Notes: generated by a model from the sequence alone, not told the origin. A DNA stretch of 45,093 nt from Paenibacillus tengchongensis (GCF_008973665.1 NZ_WACP01000025.1:1-45093), one strand, 5' to 3'; counted from the first letter of the stretch, positions 7,616 through 15,959 are shown. Numbers and translations: made by a program.

Positions 7616-8119
7616 TTAGAGCTTGGACGGTCTTTGACGCAGCTTGCGGAAAAAGGCGGTTAGCAGTCCGGCGCATTCTTCCTGCAGAATGCCTTCAATG
7701 ACTTCCGGGCGGTGGTTAAAGCGCGGTTCCTGCAGCAGATTCATCAGCGTGCCAGCACAGCCGGCCTTGGGGTCGGTTGTACCGTATACGGTTAGCGGCA
7801 GCCTGGACTGGACCATTGCGCCTGCGCACATCGGGCACGGCTCCAGGGTGACGTATAGCCGGCAATCCAAGAGACGCCATGAACCCAGTGCTGTACTGGC
7901 CTCACGGATTGCCACCATTTCTGCATGGGCGGTGGAGTCCAGCGTGGTCTCGCGCAGGTTGTATCCCCGCCCGATGATTTGTTCATTGTGCACGATAACC
8001 GCACCAATCGGCACCTCTCCGAGCGCCTCAGCTTTCCGGGCTTCGGTAATGGCTTCGCGCATCCAGTGCTCATGAATAGCCCGTTCTTCAGGCGTCAAAT
8101 CGTTATTGTGGATATTCAT
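7616..8119 (-). CDS. tadA: tRNA-specific adenosine deaminase
   Basis: TadA deaminates A34 to inosine in the wobble position of tRNA-Arg(ACG). The 167-residue product carries the zinc-dependent deaminase motifs HAE (residues 65-67, Glu67 as proton shuttle) and PCPMC (94-98), and the family's usual length. The start is the ATG at 8119, nine bases after GAGGAGA; the upstream extension to 8164 has no such site. In B. subtilis tadA (yaaJ) is immediately upstream of the SRP RNA and dnaX. Here those lie 32 kb away, with other genes inserted between. The gene is divergent from the kinase gene, across the DnaA-box cluster. Confidence 0.96.
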   Translation of the reverse strand: MNIHNNDLTPEERAIHEHWMREAITEARKAEALGEVPIGAVIVHNEQIIGRGYNLRETTLDSTAHAEMVAIREASTALGSWRLLDCRLYVTLEPCPMCAGAMVQSRLPLTVYGTTDPKAGCAGTLMNLLQEPRFNHRPEVIEGILQEECAGLLTAFFRKLRQRPSKL

Positions 8120-8183
8120 AGTCTGATCTTCTCCTCTATCCTTAAATCCTTGTCCAACGAACAAATATTCGTTCTTAACAAGA

Positions 8184-8276
8184 TGTGTATAACTCTGTGG
8201 ATAACCCTCTAGTTATGCACAAATTTGTGCACATCCCTTAATAACTTTTGTGTATATGTGCGTAGATTGTGGATCG
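8184..8276. promoter_or_regulatory. cluster of DnaA boxes
   Basis: Three exact matches to TTATNCACA lie within 38 bases: TGTGTATAA (8184-8192) and TGTGGATAA (8196-8204), both minus strand, and TTATGCACA (8213-8221, plus strand). The first two are spaced 12 bases apart as an imperfect 12-base tandem repeat. TTGTGCACA (8225-8233) and TGTGTATAT (8249-8257) each have one mismatch, and TGTGGATCG (8268-8276) has two. About 1.4 exact matches are expected by chance in the whole window on both strands. The cluster lies in the 312-base divergent gap between tadA and the kinase gene. There is no dnaA or dnaN gene nearby, so I do not call this oriC. The rest of the gap (8277-8431) shows only a weak TATGAT-type -10 near 8375. 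Confidence 0.75.
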
Positions 8277-8431
8277 TTTTTTGAAGGTTTTCGTTTAGCG
8301 GCCCTCAATATTCTATATTACGAAACCAAACAGGTAAATTGAAAGTTCTTTTCAAATGGATGGGCAAACGGTATGATATGGATGAGCACTCCGCTAGGAT
8401 TTACCAGCGGCTTAAGAGGTGAACATCCAGC

Positions 8432-10717
8432 TTGTCCATAAAAACCAAATTATCGGCTATTATCTTTGGCTCGGTATCCTTAATTTTAGCGCTAAATCTT
8501 ACACTTAACCTTTATACAACCCGGAATAATCTGCGTACGGAAAGTGTAAACAATATGAAGATGACGGCCAGACAAATCGCCGTTGCTGTCGAACAGAGCA
8601 GTTACAGCTCGAATTATGTGCAGCAGCAGATTGCCCAGAACCTGCATCTGGCTGCTGTTCTGGCTTCCCAAGAGCTTGATCCGGATTACAGGAATGTGAG
8701 CAACGAACAGCTTCGCAATCTAGCGGCCAAGCTGGGCGTATCAAATATCTCCCTTCTGGTCAAGACTGATGATGATATTATTGTAGCCAAATCGTCGGAT
8801 CCCAAGGAGCTCGGCCTGTCCACCAAAGGCTGGGGGTATTGGTATGTCGCTTTTTTGGAATTGTTCGCCGGTCAGAGAGTATCTGTTAAGCAGGGTCAGA
8901 CCCTGGACCATTTCTGGTCAGGACCCTTTGAGTATTCCACATCCAACCCGAAATTCATCGAGAAGTGGGGTTATTATTACGATTCTTCAACCAATTACAT
9001 TATAGATCCTTATATCCGCAGCACGACCATCAGCGATTACGTGAAGATTATGAACCCCGATGAAATTGTGCAGCAGTCCAAGGATGTTAATCCGGGGCTG
9101 CTGGAGATCACCGGAATTAATCCGCGGACGTTCGGCTCGCCGACGATGAAGGCGGACGGGACGGATCCTTCCAATGAGAAGCTCCGCAACCGGCCGGTTA
9201 AGTACGGTACCTACATTTTTGGTAATCCGGATGAGGACAAGTCGGCAGTGATTACGGCGCAGGCCCGTCAGGAGCCGGTTACGCTGGATACGGAGGCACT
9301 GGGCAAAAGGGTGCTAAAGACCTTTATCCCGATTCAGCAGCCGTGGGCCGATGACTACGTCATTTCCGTGGTGATGGACTACGCAGTTATCTCTACGGTA
9401 ATCAGGGACGAGCTGATTAACAACATTACTACCTCTTTGCTTCTGCTCATACTCTTCCTGATTCTGAGCTATGTGCTGGCTGGCGTGGTTACACGGCCGA
9501 TCCAGGATATTCTCGCTAAGGTCAATGATGTAGCCAAGGGCATATTTGAACCTCCCCTGCATGTGAAGAACCGGGATGAATTGGGTCAGCTGGCCCACCG
9601 TGTCAATGCGATGACTTCCCATCTGCTGCAGCATACCAACCGGCTGAATCAGACTCTGGAAGAGAACCGTGCGGTCAAGGAGCACCTCGAGTCTGTCATT
9701 AACGGCACCTCCGATGCCATCCATACGGTTGACATGGAAGGACGCATTACCAGCACCAACAAGGCCTTCGAGAAGCTTTATGGCTGGAGCGCCGATGATG
9801 CGCTTAAGAAGACCCCTTACCTGGTGCCGGCGACAGTACAGAAGCAGGAGGAGGCCAGACTCCGCGAGCTGAAGGAAGGGGCGGTGCTCCCGCCTGTGGA
9901 GACGATCCGGTTAAAGCGGGACGGGTCGATCATTGAGGTCAGCGTCAGCACCTCGATCATCCGTGATGAAGAAGGGAAGCCCAAAGCGTTCGTCCATGTC
10001 TCCCGGGATATGACGGAGCGGAACCGGATTGAGGAGCTGCTGCGGCGCTCCGAGAAGCTGACCACGGTCGGACAGCTTGCCGCCGGTGTGGCTCATGAGA
10101 TCCGCAACCCGTTGACTACGCTGCGCGGCTTCCTGCAGCTGCAGCGGGAGAAGCAGCTGCTGATTCCGCTCCATGTGGATTTGATGCTCTCCGAGCTGGA
10201 CCGGATTAATATGATTGTGAGCGAATTTCTGATACTGGCCAAGCCGCAGGCTGTGCATTTTCAGTTAAGGGATGTCCGGCATATCCTTCAGGATGTCATC
10301 TCTCTGCTCAGCAGCCAGTCCCATCTGTTCGGTATTGAATTTGAAGCGCAGTATTCCGAGGCTCCGGCCACAGTGCACTGTGAAGAGAACCAGTTGAAGC
10401 AGGTCTTTATCAATATCTTGAAGAATGCCATTGAAGCGATGCCGGAGGGCGGGACGATTAAGGTGGCTCAGGATATTGACGACAGCTCGGCTGTCATTGT
10501 CATCTCCGACGAGGGAGTGGGCATCCCCGAAGACATGCTGCCCAAGCTCGGCGAGCCGTTCTTGACCAACAAGGAGACGGGCACAGGTCTCGGGCTGATG
10601 GTCAGCCAGCGTATTATTGAGGCCCATAAAGGCAGCCTGGAGATCAAGAGCGAATATCAGCAGGGCACGGAAGTGACGATCAAACTGCCTTCTGCCGCAG
10701 GGACAGAAGCCGTATAG
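8432..10717 (+). CDS. PAS-domain sensor histidine kinase, sporulation-kinase type
   Basis: The 761-residue membrane kinase has, in order, a transmembrane segment (about 8-28), a large extracellular sensor domain (about 30-330, Cache-like by its length and position), a second transmembrane segment (332-352), a HAMP linker (353-405), a PAS domain (about 415-530), a HisKA domain with phospho-acceptor His555 in AGVAHEIRNPLTTLRGF, and an ATPase domain with N box (NILKNAIEA, 661-669), G1 (DEGVGIP, 693-699) and G2 (TGTGLGL). The HisKA sequence is of the KinA/KinD/KinE class that feeds the Spo0F phosphorelay, and the topology resembles KinD. The link to sporulation is an inference. The start is a TTG at 8432 after AAGAGGTGA. 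No response regulator is adjacent, which fits an orphan phosphorelay kinase. A DnaA-box cluster precedes it. Confidence 0.88.
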   Translation: MSIKTKLSAIIFGSVSLILALNLTLNLYTTRNNLRTESVNNMKMTARQIAVAVEQSSYSSNYVQQQIAQNLHLAAVLASQELDPDYRNVSNEQLRNLAAKLGVSNISLLVKTDDDIIVAKSSDPKELGLSTKGWGYWYVAFLELFAGQRVSVKQGQTLDHFWSGPFEYSTSNPKFIEKWGYYYDSSTNYIIDPYIRSTTISDYVKIMNPDEIVQQSKDVNPGLLEITGINPRTFGSPTMKADGTDPSNEKLRNRPVKYGTYIFGNPDEDKSAVITAQARQEPVTLDTEALGKRVLKTFIPIQQPWADDYVISVVMDYAVISTVIRDELINNITTSLLLLILFLILSYVLAGVVTRPIQDILAKVNDVAKGIFEPPLHVKNRDELGQLAHRVNAMTSHLLQHTNRLNQTLEENRAVKEHLESVINGTSDAIHTVDMEGRITSTNKAFEKLYGWSADDALKKTPYLVPATVQKQEEARLRELKEGAVLPPVETIRLKRDGSIIEVSVSTSIIRDEEGKPKAFVHVSRDMTERNRIEELLRRSEKLTTVGQLAAGVAHEIRNPLTTLRGFLQLQREKQLLIPLHVDLMLSELDRINMIVSEFLILAKPQAVHFQLRDVRHILQDVISLLSSQSHLFGIEFEAQYSEAPATVHCEENQLKQVFINILKNAIEAMPEGGTIKVAQDIDDSSAVIVISDEGVGIPEDMLPKLGEPFLTNKETGTGLGLMVSQRIIEAHKGSLEIKSEYQQGTEVTIKLPSAAGTEAV

Positions 10718-10749
10718 TCATTAATTAGAAACGGAGTGGATGATACATC

Positions 10750-11451
10750 ATGAGAATCAACAAGTTCATCAGCGAAACAGGATACTGCTCACGTCGGGAG
10801 GCGGATAAGCTGGTAGAGAGCGGCAGGGTGACCATTAATGGCAACCCGGCCGTGCTAGGCAGCCAGGCGGAGTCAGGGGATGAGGTGCGAATCGACGGAA
10901 AGCTGCTGGAAACCAAGGGCAAGCCGGTTTACATTGCCCTGAATAAGCCTGTAGGCATTACCTCGACCACCGAAGGTCATATTCAGGGAAATATCGTCGA
11001 TTTTGTCGGCCATCCGGAACGGATTTTTCCAATCGGCCGTCTGGATAAGGATTCCGAGGGACTGATCCTGCTTACCAGTGACGGAGACATCGTCAACCGG
11101 ATCCTGCGGGCCGAGGGCAAGCATGAGAAGGAATATATAGTCACTGTTGACCGTCCGGTCACCGAGTCCTTTCTGAGGGGAATGGGGAGCGGTGTACGGA
11201 TTGAGGGGGGCAAGACGCTGCCCTGCGAGATTACCCGGATTTCGGAGCGGGTCTTCCGGATCATTCTTACCGAGGGCAAGAACCGGCAAATCCGTAAGAT
11301 GTGCAGCGCCTTCGGCTATGAGGTGCGGCGGCTGCAGCGCATCCGGATTATGAACATCCATCTGGGGACGCTTCAGGTAGGGCAGTGGCGGGAGCTGACG
11401 GCAAGCGAGAAGCAGGAGCTCGGAGCAATGCTGCAGTATGAATTGCTGTAG
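10750..11451 (+). CDS. rluF: 23S rRNA pseudouridine synthase, RluF/RsuA family
   Basis: The 233-residue product has an N-terminal S4 RNA-binding domain (about residues 1-48) and an RsuA/RluB/E/F catalytic domain. The signature GRLDKDSEGLILLTSDG (96-112) contains the catalytic Asp99, and EGKNRQIRKM is the second conserved motif. It converts a uridine in 23S rRNA to pseudouridine; RluF (U2604) is the closest by sequence style, but RluB or RsuA specificity cannot be excluded. The ATG at 10750 lies 32 bases after the kinase stop, with a weak GGAG site (10735-10738). It is likely cotranscribed with the kinase gene. Confidence 0.9.
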   Translation: MRINKFISETGYCSRREADKLVESGRVTINGNPAVLGSQAESGDEVRIDGKLLETKGKPVYIALNKPVGITSTTEGHIQGNIVDFVGHPERIFPIGRLDKDSEGLILLTSDGDIVNRILRAEGKHEKEYIVTVDRPVTESFLRGMGSGVRIEGGKTLPCEITRISERVFRIILTEGKNRQIRKMCSAFGYEVRRLQRIRIMNIHLGTLQVGQWRELTASEKQELGAMLQYELL

Positions 11452-11473
11452 CAGGGGCCTGTCCATATAACAA

Positions 11474-11520
11474 AGAGCTGTTCCAGTGGACCGTACGTCC
11501 CGCTGAAACAGCTCTATTTT
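11474..11520. terminator. bidirectional terminator between rluF and motB
   Basis: A 16-bp stem with one mismatch (11474-11489 with 11501-11516) is flanked by T-runs on the plus strand (TATTTTTATT) and, less strongly, on the minus strand. It separates the convergent rluF and motB genes. Confidence 0.85.
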
Positions 11521-11545
11521 TATTTATAAATATATATCGGGGAGT

Positions 11546-12364
11546 TCACGGTGTAACTACCGTAGAAGCATCACCGGCTTGAGCCGTATCCTGATATTTC
11601 CGCAGAATCGATACCTCAACCCGGCGGTTCTTGGCCCGGCCTGCGGCGGTATCGTTAGGAGCGATCGGATGATATTCACCGTAACCGATCGGACTGAATT
11701 TCTCCGGTTTGAGATTGGGATTCAGGAGAAGAATCTTCATGAAATGCAGCGCCCGGTCCACACTGAGATCCCAGTTGGACGAATAACTGCTGTTGGAGAT
11801 CGGAACATTGTCCGTGTGACCCTGTACCAGGACATCATAATCCGGAAATTCCTGCAGCATATTCGAGATCGATTTGGCCAGCTGACGCGATTCATCCTTC
11901 ACCGTAGCTTCACCGGAAGCGAATAGTGCGTTGTCGCTGATGGTAATCATCAGCTGGGACTGGTTCAGCTTTGTGCTAAGGAGATTTGCCAAGCCGTTGT
12001 TGCTGATGTAGGAGTCAAACTCCTTTTTCAGCTTCTCCAAATCCTCCTGTTCCTTCTGCTTCAGCTTGGCCATTTCCGAGGTGCCCGTATTCTTATCTAC
12101 CACACTGTTCATCTTATCTTTGTTACCCTGGTCCAGTTGGCTGCTTGTAGGCGCATCGGAGCGGAACTCCAGCACGCCGGTGCCGCCGTTCAGCGCCGAG
12201 TTAAAGGCTGCGGCCATCTCCTCAAACTTCTTGGCGTCTGTGGCGCTCATGCCGTACAGAACGATGAAGAGGGCTACCAGCAGCGTCATCAAGTCAGAGT
12301 AGGGGAGAAGCCAGGATTCATCGGCATGCTCCTCGTGCTCCTCGTGTCTAGTCTTTTTGCTCAC
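11546..12364 (-). CDS. motB: flagellar motor stator protein MotB
   Basis: MotB pairs with MotA as the proton-driven stator of the flagellar motor and anchors it to peptidoglycan. The 272-residue product has a charged cytoplasmic N-terminus, one transmembrane segment (about 18-40) with the proton-carrying Asp24 in LLPYSDLMTLL, a plug/linker, and a C-terminal OmpA-like peptidoglycan-binding domain (VQGHTDNVP, about residue 185, and NRRVEVSI near the end). Asp24 suggests H+ rather than Na+ coupling. Its start overlaps the motA stop by 17 bases, so translation is probably coupled. No other flagellar gene is in the window. Confidence 0.96.
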   Translation of the reverse strand: MSKKTRHEEHEEHADESWLLPYSDLMTLLVALFIVLYGMSATDAKKFEEMAAAFNSALNGGTGVLEFRSDAPTSSQLDQGNKDKMNSVVDKNTGTSEMAKLKQKEQEDLEKLKKEFDSYISNNGLANLLSTKLNQSQLMITISDNALFASGEATVKDESRQLAKSISNMLQEFPDYDVLVQGHTDNVPISNSSYSSNWDLSVDRALHFMKILLLNPNLKPEKFSPIGYGEYHPIAPNDTAAGRAKNRRVEVSILRKYQDTAQAGDASTVVTP

Positions 12365-13148
12365 TGGAGCCGGCCTCCTTATCGCTCAGCTTGGCGCGTT
12401 CAGACGGTGTCAGGAATACAGACAGCTTCTGGTTGATGGCGATGGTGGATACACCGGACTGGATCGAGAGCAGGCCCTCCACCATCATCAGGCGGATCTC
12501 AATCTCACGTTTGGAGGCGCGCTTCAGCTTATTCGCCATAGGATGCCACATTACGTAACCCGTGAAGATACCGAGAATTGTCGCGATGAAGGCACCGGCG
12601 ATGGCATGGGCCAGACTGTCCATATTGCTCATATCGCCAAGTGCGGCAATCAGACCGATAACGGCGCCTAGTACCCCGAGCGTCGGAGCATACATCCCAG
12701 CCTGTGAGAAGATCAGTGCCCCGGCTTTGTGCCGATCCTCGGTGGCGTGGATATCCTCCATCAGCACATCGCGGACGAACTCCTGATCGTTGCCGTCGAT
12801 AATCATCCGCATGCCGTTGCGCAGGAAATTGTCCTGAATTTCGTCGACCTTGGATTCGAGCGCCAGCAGCCCTTCGCGGCGGGTGATGGAGGCCCAGTCC
12901 ATGAAGGTGGTAATGAGTTCGGACTTACTGACCAACTTCTGATTGATAAAAATAAGCTTAAACAGCTTGGGGACATTCTTGATTTCCGACATGGGAAAGG
13001 CCATGAGCACCGACGCCACCGTACCGAGCAGGATAATAACGTAGGCGGCCGGGTTATTGAGGCTTGTGAGCGGCGCGTGCTTGAGCATCATCCCCCAGAC
13101 GACTGCGACCAGACCAAAGACTAAACCTAGTATTGATGTAATTTCCAT
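12348..13148 (-). CDS. motA: flagellar motor stator protein MotA
   Basis: MotA forms the proton channel and torque-generating part of the stator. The 266-residue product has four predicted membrane segments (about 4-20, 33-50, 150-172, 180-200) with the long cytoplasmic loop between the second and third (about 55-145) that contacts FliG. The conserved APTLGVLGAVIGL stretch lies at the start of the third segment. The ATG at 13148 follows GAGGTG at good spacing. It is the first gene of a motA-motB operon. I could not find a convincing sigma-D promoter in the 198-base gap upstream (13149-13346). Confidence 0.96.
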   Translation of the reverse strand: MEITSILGLVFGLVAVVWGMMLKHAPLTSLNNPAAYVIILLGTVASVLMAFPMSEIKNVPKLFKLIFINQKLVSKSELITTFMDWASITRREGLLALESKVDEIQDNFLRNGMRMIIDGNDQEFVRDVLMEDIHATEDRHKAGALIFSQAGMYAPTLGVLGAVIGLIAALGDMSNMDSLAHAIAGAFIATILGIFTGYVMWHPMANKLKRASKREIEIRLMMVEGLLSIQSGVSTIAINQKLSVFLTPSERAKLSDKEAGSSEQKD

Positions 13149-13272
13149 TTATGCACCTCGTCCATGAGAATTAAGAAGTGATCTCTTTAGCCGCGTAATC
13201 ATCCTTGAACAGCGGCGGGACACCACATACAGCCAAATGACGTATATTCTTATTTATCGACAACACTCCCTT

Positions 13273-13301
13273 TTTTGTGAAGTGATTTTTTCGGCTATAA
13301 T
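13273..13301 (+). promoter_or_regulatory. candidate promoter of the 97-residue gene
   Basis: A perfect TATAAT (13296-13301) has a weak -35 TTTTGT 17 bases upstream (13273-13278). TTGTGA at 13275 would give only 15 bases of spacing. Confidence 0.45.
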
Positions 13302-13346
13302 GGTAAGGAAAGCTATTATTCATTGTGGGAAAACGGAGTGATCAAC

Positions 13347-13640
13347 GTGGGTGTGAAGCATGGCAGAGATTATGGAGAGATTTTGAAGGAACTGACAGCA
13401 GCGGTAGGCCGTATTACCGACAGTTATTTATTTTTTGAAATGGAGCCGGAGGAGTGGCAGGACCTGCCCCAGGAATCCAAAGACGAGGTATGGGAAGCGC
13501 TGGCAGAGGATTTATTCTTTGCATTGGGCGAAGAGCCGGTCATCGAGGTGGGCAGCGGGGTTGTCATCTACGATAAGGAGACGCACCGGATCAATATCCT
13601 GCTGGGGGAACAGGATTTGGCATCCGTTCTGCTGGTATAG
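13347..13640 (+). CDS. hypothetical protein, 97 residues
   Basis: I do not recognise this protein. It is small, acidic and soluble, with no signal peptide or membrane segment. An N-terminal helix (DYGEILKELTAAVG) is followed by an acidic helical middle (EMEPEEWQDLPQESKDEVWEAL, given here as two neighbouring parts) and a C-terminal beta hairpin (VIEVGSGVVIYD, then INILLG). I choose the GTG at 13347, eight bases after GGAG (13335-13338); the TTG at 13323 has no ribosome binding site. Codon use is like its neighbours. It stands alone between motA (divergent) and the pterin dehydratase gene. Confidence 0.7.
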   Translation: MGVKHGRDYGEILKELTAAVGRITDSYLFFEMEPEEWQDLPQESKDEVWEALAEDLFFALGEEPVIEVGSGVVIYDKETHRINILLGEQDLASVLLV

Positions 13641-13761
13641 GAGGGATCCTCAGGGCGCAGAATTTGTTCAGCGCACCGGGACCATGGTAAAATCAAGGTA
13701 CCGTGTACTATTTGCCGGGATAGCCGAATACATTAAATCAAAAAAGGCCTTCATCCTGGCG

Positions 13762-13795
13762 CATCCCTTGGAGTTTCGAAGCTGAGGGATGTTTT
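13762..13795 (+). terminator. weak terminator-like hairpin
   Basis: CATCCCT/AGGGATG arms (13762-13768 with 13785-13791) are followed by only TTTTG. It probably ends the 97-residue gene; the T-run is short. Confidence 0.45.
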
Positions 13796-13872
13796 GTTTG
13801 GCGGGTCCGGACGGAAACAGAACTGCCGGCGGAGCCCGAAGTTTACGGTACACAGTAAGGGAGGAAAAGACC

Positions 13873-14160
13873 GTGCAACTGACTGAGGAAGAACTGCTTG
13901 AGCAGATAGGAAAGCTGGAAGGCTGGAAGCTGGAACAGAATTATATGGTGCGCAAATATATGTTTAGCGAATATATGAAGGGAATTGCCTTTGTGGACGA
14001 GGTGGCGGCCATATCGGAAGCCTTTGATCACCATCCGCATATTACCATTGATTACAAATCGGTATACTTGCGTCTTTCGGCCAGAGAAGAGAATGGACTG
14101 GGAGCCATGGATTTACGCCAGGCCCATGAATTTAACGAGGCCTTCGAGAAGACCCGTTAG
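13873..14160 (+). CDS. phhB: 4a-hydroxytetrahydrobiopterin dehydratase (PCD/DCoH family)
   Basis: The 95-residue product has the family motif with DHHPHITIDYKSV (about residues 55-67), including the paired active-site histidines, and the DLRQAHEFNEAFE end. The family dehydrates the pterin-4a-carbinolamine formed by aromatic amino acid hydroxylases; in bacteria without phenylalanine hydroxylase its role is unclear, and related proteins serve in molybdopterin metabolism. No hydroxylase gene is near. The start is a GTG at 13873, seven bases after GGGAGGAA. An upstream in-frame extension to 13789 lacks a binding site. It appears to be a single-gene unit. Confidence 0.92.
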   Translation: MQLTEEELLEQIGKLEGWKLEQNYMVRKYMFSEYMKGIAFVDEVAAISEAFDHHPHITIDYKSVYLRLSAREENGLGAMDLRQAHEFNEAFEKTR

Positions 14161-14181
14161 ACCATAAGCAACTGTATAATT

Positions 14182-14219
14182 AGCCCTGCCGGAATCATTG
14201 CTCCGGACGGGGCTTTTTT
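14182..14219 (+). terminator. terminator after phhB
   Basis: A stem of AGCCC..CCGGA with TCCGG..GGGGCT (14182-14193 with 14202-14214), with a small internal mismatch, is followed by TTTTTT. Confidence 0.88.
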
Positions 14220-14231
14220 CATGGAATAGGG

Positions 14232-14747
14232 CTACTCCTGAGTTGGAAACTCTGTATCCTGCTGTTTATCATAAACCATGCAATAAAAGGGCTTATCTCC
14301 GCTTGGTGTCCGGCGCTCATATGTATCGGTGATCGTGAATCCGCATTTATGGTAGGCTTTGATTGCCCGCTGGTTCCAGGTCAGCACCTCCAGATCAATC
14401 TCGCATTCCGGGTAACGCTTCAGTGCCTCCTTAACGATGGCCTTCATAAACAAGTGACCCATCCCCTGGCCGCAGAGCGCAGGCTTCATGCCGATCCCCA
14501 GACGCACTACCCCTTCCATCGGAAAAAGCTGAGCGAACCCGCACAGCTCCCCGCTGCCGCTCAGTACAGATACATATTGCTCCCCGCGCAGCTTGGGATC
14601 GCCGAATTCAATGCCGAGGGCCTGCATCTGTTCCCAGGGTAACCACCCGTAAATATTATAGGGCGGCTTGTAATCCCAACCGCATATCTCTTGAGCATGG
14701 AAGCTCTCCATTGGAGCCACATGAAACGTTATCCGGGGGCTGATCAT
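14232..14747 (-). CDS. GNAT family acetyltransferase
   Basis: The 171-residue product is a single-domain acetyltransferase. Motif A with the acetyl-CoA pyrophosphate loop is visible as LCGQGMGHLFMKAIV, and the later motif WNQRAIKAYHKCGF is the usual C-terminal acceptor-side signature. The N-terminus (FHAQEICGWDYKPPYNIYGWLPWEQ) resembles a group of Firmicute acetyltransferases without known substrate. I use the ATG at 14747, eight bases after AGGAGG; a GTG directly before it (14750) is only five bases away. It is convergent with phhB and has no operon partner. Confidence 0.87.
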   Translation of the reverse strand: MISPRITFHVAPMESFHAQEICGWDYKPPYNIYGWLPWEQMQALGIEFGDPKLRGEQYVSVLSGSGELCGFAQLFPMEGVVRLGIGMKPALCGQGMGHLFMKAIVKEALKRYPECEIDLEVLTWNQRAIKAYHKCGFTITDTYERRTPSGDKPFYCMVYDKQQDTEFPTQE

Positions 14748-14916
14748 CACGCCTGCCTCCTATAATTTGATAAAGGCCAATACATCTATAACCCAATTAT
14801 AAGTAAAGTGAAGCTGCTGCCCAAATTTTTTCGATAAAAAAGCTGCTGATTTTGCGAAAAATGGCAGTTCCCTATGTTTGACGAATCGTAGTAAGGGTAA
14901 ATATCCTTTGTAAGGA

Positions 14917-14969
14917 CAAAAAACAGGCCCCTTTCCAAGATTTCGGCAAAAATCCTGAAAAAGAGCCTG
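14917..14969 (-). terminator. terminator of the first NlpC/P60 gene
   Basis: On the minus strand a 20-bp stem with several G-T pairs (14950-14969 with 14924-14943) is followed by TTTTTTTG. The 14748-14916 stretch upstream of it shows no gene. Confidence 0.9.
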
Positions 14970-14985
14970 CTTATGTGATATGAAA

Positions 14986-15477
14986 TTATTCTACATCATC
15001 ATTGTCCTGAGTATCAGAGGCTACAGCATGGTATGCGTCTGTGCTCATAATCCGTTTGGCGCCAACGTAGCGGTTGACGTAATAGCTGTCGCTCAAAGAG
15101 CTGATGGTGACCCCGCGGCTGCTTGAAGCATGCGCAAATTTGCCTCCTCCGACATAAATGCCGACGTGGGATACACCCTTGCCGCTTGTATTGAAGAATA
15201 CAAGATCGCCTTCACGGAGATCATCGCGGGAGATGGCTGTGCCCATTTGGTATTGGGAGCCGGACTGGTGAGGCAGGTTAATGCCGATCTTATCGAATAC
15301 GTACATGGTGAAACCGGAGCAATCGAAACCGTTCGTCGTGGTTCCGCCGGATACGTACCGGGAACCGATTGCTTTGTCGATGACTTTATCCATCTTGGAA
15401 TCGGCGAAAGCGCTTCCCGCTCCAAGGGTAAAGAGGATGGAGATGCTGAGTGCAGCTGCCGCTAACGTCTTCTTCAA
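14986..15477 (-). CDS. secreted NlpC/P60 peptidoglycan endopeptidase
   Basis: The 163-residue product has a signal peptide (MKKT..., cleavage near SAFA-D at about 26) and a single NlpC/P60 domain with catalytic Cys53 in NGFDCSGF, His104 in GVSHVGIYVG and a third polar residue, His116, in GKFAHAS. It should cut a peptide bond in wall stem peptides (the family usually cleaves D-Glu to diamino acid). It lacks the LysM or SH3 wall-binding repeats of LytE-type enzymes. The start is a TTG at 15477, nine bases after AAGGAG. It is a one-gene unit with its own promoter, c-di-AMP riboswitch and terminator. A paralogue lies just upstream in the same arrangement. The C-terminal tail (TQDNDDVE) is acidic. 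Confidence 0.94.
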   Translation of the reverse strand: MKKTLAAAALSISILFTLGAGSAFADSKMDKVIDKAIGSRYVSGGTTTNGFDCSGFTMYVFDKIGINLPHQSGSQYQMGTAISRDDLREGDLVFFNTSGKGVSHVGIYVGGGKFAHASSSRGVTISSLSDSYYVNRYVGAKRIMSTDAYHAVASDTQDNDDVE

Positions 15478-15496
15478 AAGTAAATACTCCTTCCAA

Positions 15497-15620
15497 ATGC
15501 CTACGAGGTTAGCTTAAGGGTTCGGTTGAAGGTCCCCTATGACCCCTCTGAGAATAGGAGGTCAATTCACCCAAAACTGGTTCCCCCGTTTCCCTGAATG
15601 GACAGGGAACTCGGCACGAC
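15497..15620 (-). promoter_or_regulatory. c-di-AMP riboswitch (ydaO/yuaA type)
   Basis: On the minus strand the leader carries the conserved elements of the ydaO family in order: CGGGGGAACCA, GGGTGAAT, GGGTCATAGGGGA, CCGAACCC and the 3' block AGCTAACCTCGTAGGC (15498-15514 on the plus strand). It ends about 20 bases before the start codon of the first NlpC/P60 gene. This riboswitch class is an OFF switch that binds cyclic di-AMP, and commonly controls cell-wall hydrolases and potassium transport. The 5' edge is approximate. Confidence 0.93.
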
Positions 15621-15717
15621 TGTTGATTAGGCTTAGCCGGAAAAACTATACATGACAAAACGATTGAAAACCGTAATTTATTAATTACAAAAATGTTACT
15701 AAAAACTCACTGCGCTA

Positions 15718-15746
15718 ATTGTAACAAAGACTCCGCGTCTTGGCAA
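15718..15746 (-). promoter_or_regulatory. promoter of the first NlpC/P60 gene
   Basis: On the minus strand TTGCCA (15741-15746), a 17-base spacer and TACAAT (15718-15723) preceded by TGT, an extended -10. The paralogous gene has the same arrangement at a similar distance from its riboswitch. The rest of 15747-15913 is AT-rich and shows no gene. Confidence 0.75.
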
Positions 15747-15913
15747 TCACTTAAAACATATTATTGCACGGTTTTTCTGTTTCGCAGAGTCAAAGATAAC
15801 GTAAAAGACACGATTGTAGCCTAAAATGAAATAAAAAGAAAAAATTTCCTACAATTTGTCCGATTTCATGTTTCAAAGCGCCGGAATAGGTGTATAGGTA
15901 GAATAAGGAAAAG

Positions 15914-15959
15914 GAAAAACCCGGAAACGATTACGGCAATAATCGCAGTCCCGGGTTTT
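15914..15959 (-). terminator. terminator of the second NlpC/P60 gene
   Basis: On the minus strand the arms AAACCCGG/CCGGGTTT enclose an inner GCGATTA/TAATCG pairing, followed by TTTTTCC. Confidence 0.88.

Noticed and set aside
8156..8173. Inverted repeat AACGAA/TTCGTT near tadA as a LexA (SOS) box
   Set aside because: The spacing between GAAC and GTTC is eight bases; the Bacillus LexA site has four. It is also adjacent to DnaA boxes that explain the region better.
8120..8431. Replication origin at the DnaA-box cluster
   Set aside because: No dnaA, dnaN or AT-rich unwinding element of oriC type is nearby; the gene context (tadA and a kinase) is not that of oriC.
13149..13322. sigma-D promoter for motA
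   Set aside because: A TAAG with a poorly matching GCTGTATG at the right distance was seen on the minus strand, but the fit to TAAA-N15-GCCGATAA is too weak.
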